Positions 59,590-64,000 of a stretch of DNA of 64,000 nucleotides are shown here, one piece after another. This DNA is from Gammaproteobacteria bacterium (GTDB taxonomy: Bacteria; Pseudomonadota; Gammaproteobacteria; Enterobacterales; Permianibacteraceae). A model generated the notes under the pieces. It had not been told where the DNA came from and did not search any database. It worked only from the letters and a program-made list of their open reading frames with translations. Numbering within the stretch: position 1 is the first letter of the stretch; every line of letters begins with the position of its first letter. Position numbers and translations under genes: made by a program. The DNA lies in contig JACPFT010000012.1 in assembly GCA_016182845.1 (NCBI GenBank), positions 62,001 to 126,000 of the forward strand. The letters run 5' to 3'.

Positions 59590-59659
59590 GCGTAGCAAGC
59601 AGCCCAAACCCGGCCTCCGGCCCGGTCTGGCCTGCTCTCTCTACTTAGGGATAGTTTTG

Positions 59660-60627
59660 GTGTCAGGACCCGGAACACACGCCTTGGCATCGCCGTCCAG
59701 CCTCGGCCGCGCGACGATGTTCCTCTGCTGGCTGCTTTTCGGCGCCGCGACCTGGGCCGAACCCAGCTGGCATTTCGCCGTCCCCGACAATGCCGGAATT
59801 TACGGCGAATTCTACCTCGAGCTGAAAACCCGCTTGCCCAGCTCCGAGCGGGTGCGCCTGGTCGAACTGGACCAGCAGCCCCAGGCCCTGCCTCCCGCCG
59901 CCCTCTGGTTGGCCGTGGGCCCCCAGGCGCTGCGCCGGATCTGGCAGGAACAGCCGAAAGCCACGGTCATCTCCCTACTGAACACGCGAGACACGGTGGA
60001 GAATCTGCGCGCCTCGCTGAAGGCCAGCGGTCCCTTCACGGCGATTTACCACGATCCGGAACCTCGGCGGCAGATGCGCTTGGCCAAGGCCGTACTCCCC
60101 AAGCTGCGCAGCCTGGGCCTGCTGGTGAGGCCGGGACGCAGCGCCGAAACCATGCCCCTGCAGACACTGGCGCAAAACCTGGGCTTGCGCCTGGTTGTCC
60201 GGGAAATCGCCGGCAGCGCCGACCTGGTGCCCAAGCTCGTGGACGTGCTGGAGCGCAGCGATGCCTTGCTGGCCCTGCCGGATCCCGGCATCATCAACCG
60301 TCAGACCCTGAAGACCATCCTCCTGACGGCCTACCGGCACGAGCGCGTGCTCATCGGCAGCTCGGAGGCCATGGTGGCGGCCGGCAGCCTGGCGAGCACT
60401 CACTCCACCGCTGCCCAGACCGCCGAGCATTTGGCCGGCTGGCTGGAGGAAATCCCCAGGACATCGGCCCCCAAGCTGCCCAACCCGGAATATACTCGGG
60501 CATTTACGTTAAGTTACAACAATCAAGTCGCCCATTCCCTGTCGCTGGTCGCCCCCGACCTGAGGACCCTGGAAACCCTGTTGCTCGAAGCCGAGCGAGC
60601 CCCGTCCATTGGAGTAAGCGCGCCGTG

Positions 60628-60628
<1 letters not shown>
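59660..60628 (+). CDS. Periplasmic ABC-type substrate-binding-like protein
   Basis: The 322-residue protein has an N-terminal export signal (FLCWLLFGAATWAE). Its two-lobe fold resembles the uncharacterised ABC substrate-binding family: AVGPQALRRIWQE, AIYHDPEPRRQMRLAKAVLP, LLALPDPGIINRQTLKTILL. No ABC permease or ATPase is nearby; the gene overlaps a hybrid kinase by TGATG, so it is probably that kinase's ligand-binding partner. The GTG at 59660 has AGGGA 8 bases upstream; a TTG one codon earlier and an ATG at 59717 are alternatives. Confidence 0.8.
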
Positions 60629-62580
<1,952 letters not shown>

Positions 62581-62584
62581 GATT

Positions 62585-62626
62585 TGTTCATCTACAACAT
62601 ATGCGTGTGCGCGTTGTACATGAACA
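62585..62626. promoter_or_regulatory. Long inverted repeat between the hybrid kinase and mprF
   Basis: Arms TGTTCATCTACAAC (62585-62598) and GTTGTACATGAACA (62613-62626) match at 13 of 14 positions around a 14-base spacer. No T-tract follows, so an operator or an RNA structure controlling mprF is more likely than a terminator. Confidence 0.45.
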
Positions 62627-62680
62627 GACCCTAAAGGTTATGATCGCCCCCCTTTTGGCTCCGAGGACCGCCCGGAACCG

Positions 62681-64000
62681 ATGAACCGCTTGAAATACTT
62701 GCTCGGCATGGTGATCAGCCTAGGGCTCCTGGCTGCCGCCGTGGGCTTTTTGTACAAGGTCGCCAACCGCTACCGCTATGCCGATATCGTCAGCCATATC
62801 CAGAGCCTGCCTCTGTCGCAGGTGTTCCTGGCGATCCTGCTGACCGTTTGCAGCTACGGGCTGCTTACCGTCTACGACAAGTTGGCGGTCAATTATGTCG
62901 GCCATCCCCTGCCCTACCGGCGCGTGGGCCTGGCTTCGTTCATCGGCTACACCTTTTCCAACAACCTGGGCTTCGCCCTGCTGACCGGGACCTCGGTGCG
63001 CTACCGGCTGTACACCCTCTGGGGCATGAACCCCGCGCAGATCGCCCAGGTCGTGCTGTTCTGTTCGGTCACCTTCTTTCTTGGCCTGTTCTTCGTCGGC
63101 GGCCTGGCCCTGGTCTTCGCCATGCCGCCCCTGCCGCCGGATCTGGCCCTGCCGGATTGGGTGCGCCAGATCCTCGACTGGGTGGGCCTCATCGCCGTGG
63201 CCACCGGTATCGCCTACCTCGCCCTGCCCTTCTTCTGGAAGAAACCCCTGAGCTTCAAGGGCATCAGCCTACCGGTCCCGACCTTCCGCCTGAGCTTCGC
63301 CCAGCTCCTGGTGGCCGGGCTCGACTGGGTCGCCGCCTCGGCGGTGTTCTATGCCCTGTTGCCCCCCGTGGACGGCCTGAGCTACTGGAACGTGCTGACC
63401 ATTTTCATGGCCGGCAATATCCTGGGCGTCATGGCCCATGTGCCGGGCGGCATCGGCGTCTTCGAGTCGGTGGCCACCTTCCTCCTGGCCCCCTTCCTGG
63501 CGCCGCCCCAGATCCTGGGCTCACTGATCGCCTACCGCGCCGTGTACTACATCCTGCCCTTCGTCCTGGCTCTCACCGCCTTCGCGGGCTACGAGCTCCT
63601 GCAGAAGCTGCACTGGCTGCGCCGCGTCAACCCGGACTCCGATCACTGGGCGCACAGCACCATGCCGGCGATCCTGTCGGCCGCCAGCTTCGCCTCGGGC
63701 GTGCTGCTGCTGATTTCCTGCGTGACGCCGACCGTGCCCTGGCGCTTGGACTGGCTGGAGGGCGTGCTGCCCTTGCCGGGCTTGGAGGCGGTGCACCTGG
63801 GCGCGACGGCCGTGGCCTTCGGCCTGGTGATCTGCGCACGCGGCCTGATGCGCCACCAGCGCCGCGCCTGGGCCTGGGCCTGGCGGCTGCTGCCGGCAGG
63901 GATCTTCCTGGCCCTGGCCAAGGGCCTGGACTACGAAGAAGCCCTGTTCATGACCCTGGCCTTCGCGGCCCTGTGGGTGGCCAAGGACGACTTCCAGCGG
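62681..64000 (+). CDS. mprF: MprF-type phosphatidylglycerol aminoacyltransferase, N-terminal part
   Basis: MprF proteins attach an amino acid to phosphatidylglycerol and flip it, making the membrane less negative. The 440 codons visible hold about a dozen membrane helices. The conserved blocks are IGYTFSNNLGFALLTGTSVR with YRLYTLWG, and GVMAHVPGGIGVFESVATF. A second membrane half begins near HSTMPAILSAASFASG. The catalytic cytosolic domain would lie beyond the right edge, so synthase against flippase-only cannot be decided. An inverted repeat lies upstream. Confidence 0.87.
   Translation, partial: MNRLKYLLGMVISLGLLAAAVGFLYKVANRYRYADIVSHIQSLPLSQVFLAILLTVCSYGLLTVYDKLAVNYVGHPLPYRRVGLASFIGYTFSNNLGFALLTGTSVRYRLYTLWGMNPAQIAQVVLFCSVTFFLGLFFVGGLALVFAMPPLPPDLALPDWVRQILDWVGLIAVATGIAYLALPFFWKKPLSFKGISLPVPTFRLSFAQLLVAGLDWVAASAVFYALLPPVDGLSYWNVLTIFMAGNILGVMAHVPGGIGVFESVATFLLAPFLAPPQILGSLIAYRAVYYILPFVLALTAFAGYELLQKLHWLRRVNPDSDHWAHSTMPAILSAASFASGVLLLISCVTPTVPWRLDWLEGVLPLPGLEAVHLGATAVAFGLVICARGLMRHQRRAWAWAWRLLPAGIFLALAKGLDYEEALFMTLAFAALWVAKDDFQR

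Overview
The window is a GC-rich chromosomal segment from a motile, Gram-negative bacterium, most likely a gammaproteobacterium. The pointers are a ribosome modulation factor gene, a LiuR-type leucine catabolism cluster, an Fnr/Anr regulator beside hemN, CysB, and the gene order comEC-exbB-exbD-msbA-lpxK-(Trm112)-kdsB. Lipid A and KDO genes and flagellar L- and P-ring genes show that the cell has an outer membrane. I cannot name the genus from sequence alone.

Layout. 1-9.5 kb: flagellar rod, hook and ring genes flgB to flgI on the minus strand (flgI runs off the left edge), preceded by cheV and cheR, with flgA, flgM and flgN diverging. Sigma-54 promoters lie before flgB and before flgF, an intrinsic terminator follows flgE, and a sigma-28 promoter precedes flgM, so the hierarchical flagellar control is readable in the DNA. 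9.6-19.8 kb: mixed minus-strand genes: a PAS-GGDEF-EAL protein, a LYS9-type saccharopine reductase, an M14 carboxypeptidase, an unusual chalcone-isomerase-like/TonB fusion, a sensor with a ruined GGDEF motif, and rlmKL. 19.86-23.1 kb: initiator tRNA-fMet with its own promoter and terminator, a TauE/SafE-type membrane protein, hemN behind a perfect FNR box, and fnr. 23.1-30.5 kb: an ECF sigma / membrane anti-sigma candidate / DUF4097 module, a DUF2797 protein, fadH, sppA and rmf.

31.1-42.8 kb: a complete leucine/isovalerate degradation cluster, liuR-liuA-thiolase-acyl-CoA dehydrogenase-liuB-liuC-liuD-liuE-scoA-scoB. Isovaleryl-CoA is oxidised, carboxylated, hydrated and cleaved to acetyl-CoA and acetoacetate; the CoA-transferase and thiolase then turn acetoacetate into two acetyl-CoA. 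A near-perfect 28-bp palindrome lies before liuR. Seven of the eight spacers between liuA and scoB contain palindromic repeats of at least four sequence types; I see none of these types elsewhere in the window.

42.9-51.3 kb: YhhN, a secreted repeat/propeller protein, a DUF3079 protein, a 153-bp MITE-like element with terminal inverted repeats and a CTAA duplication, a TetR regulator diverging from cysK, a histidine kinase with a receiver-like tail, a small membrane protein, and cysB. 51.4-58.6 kb: the envelope operon comEC, exbB, exbD, msbA, lpxK, Trm112-like, kdsB. 58.9-64 kb: ung, a periplasmic binding-protein-like gene coupled to a hybrid kinase, and the first part of mprF, cut by the right edge.
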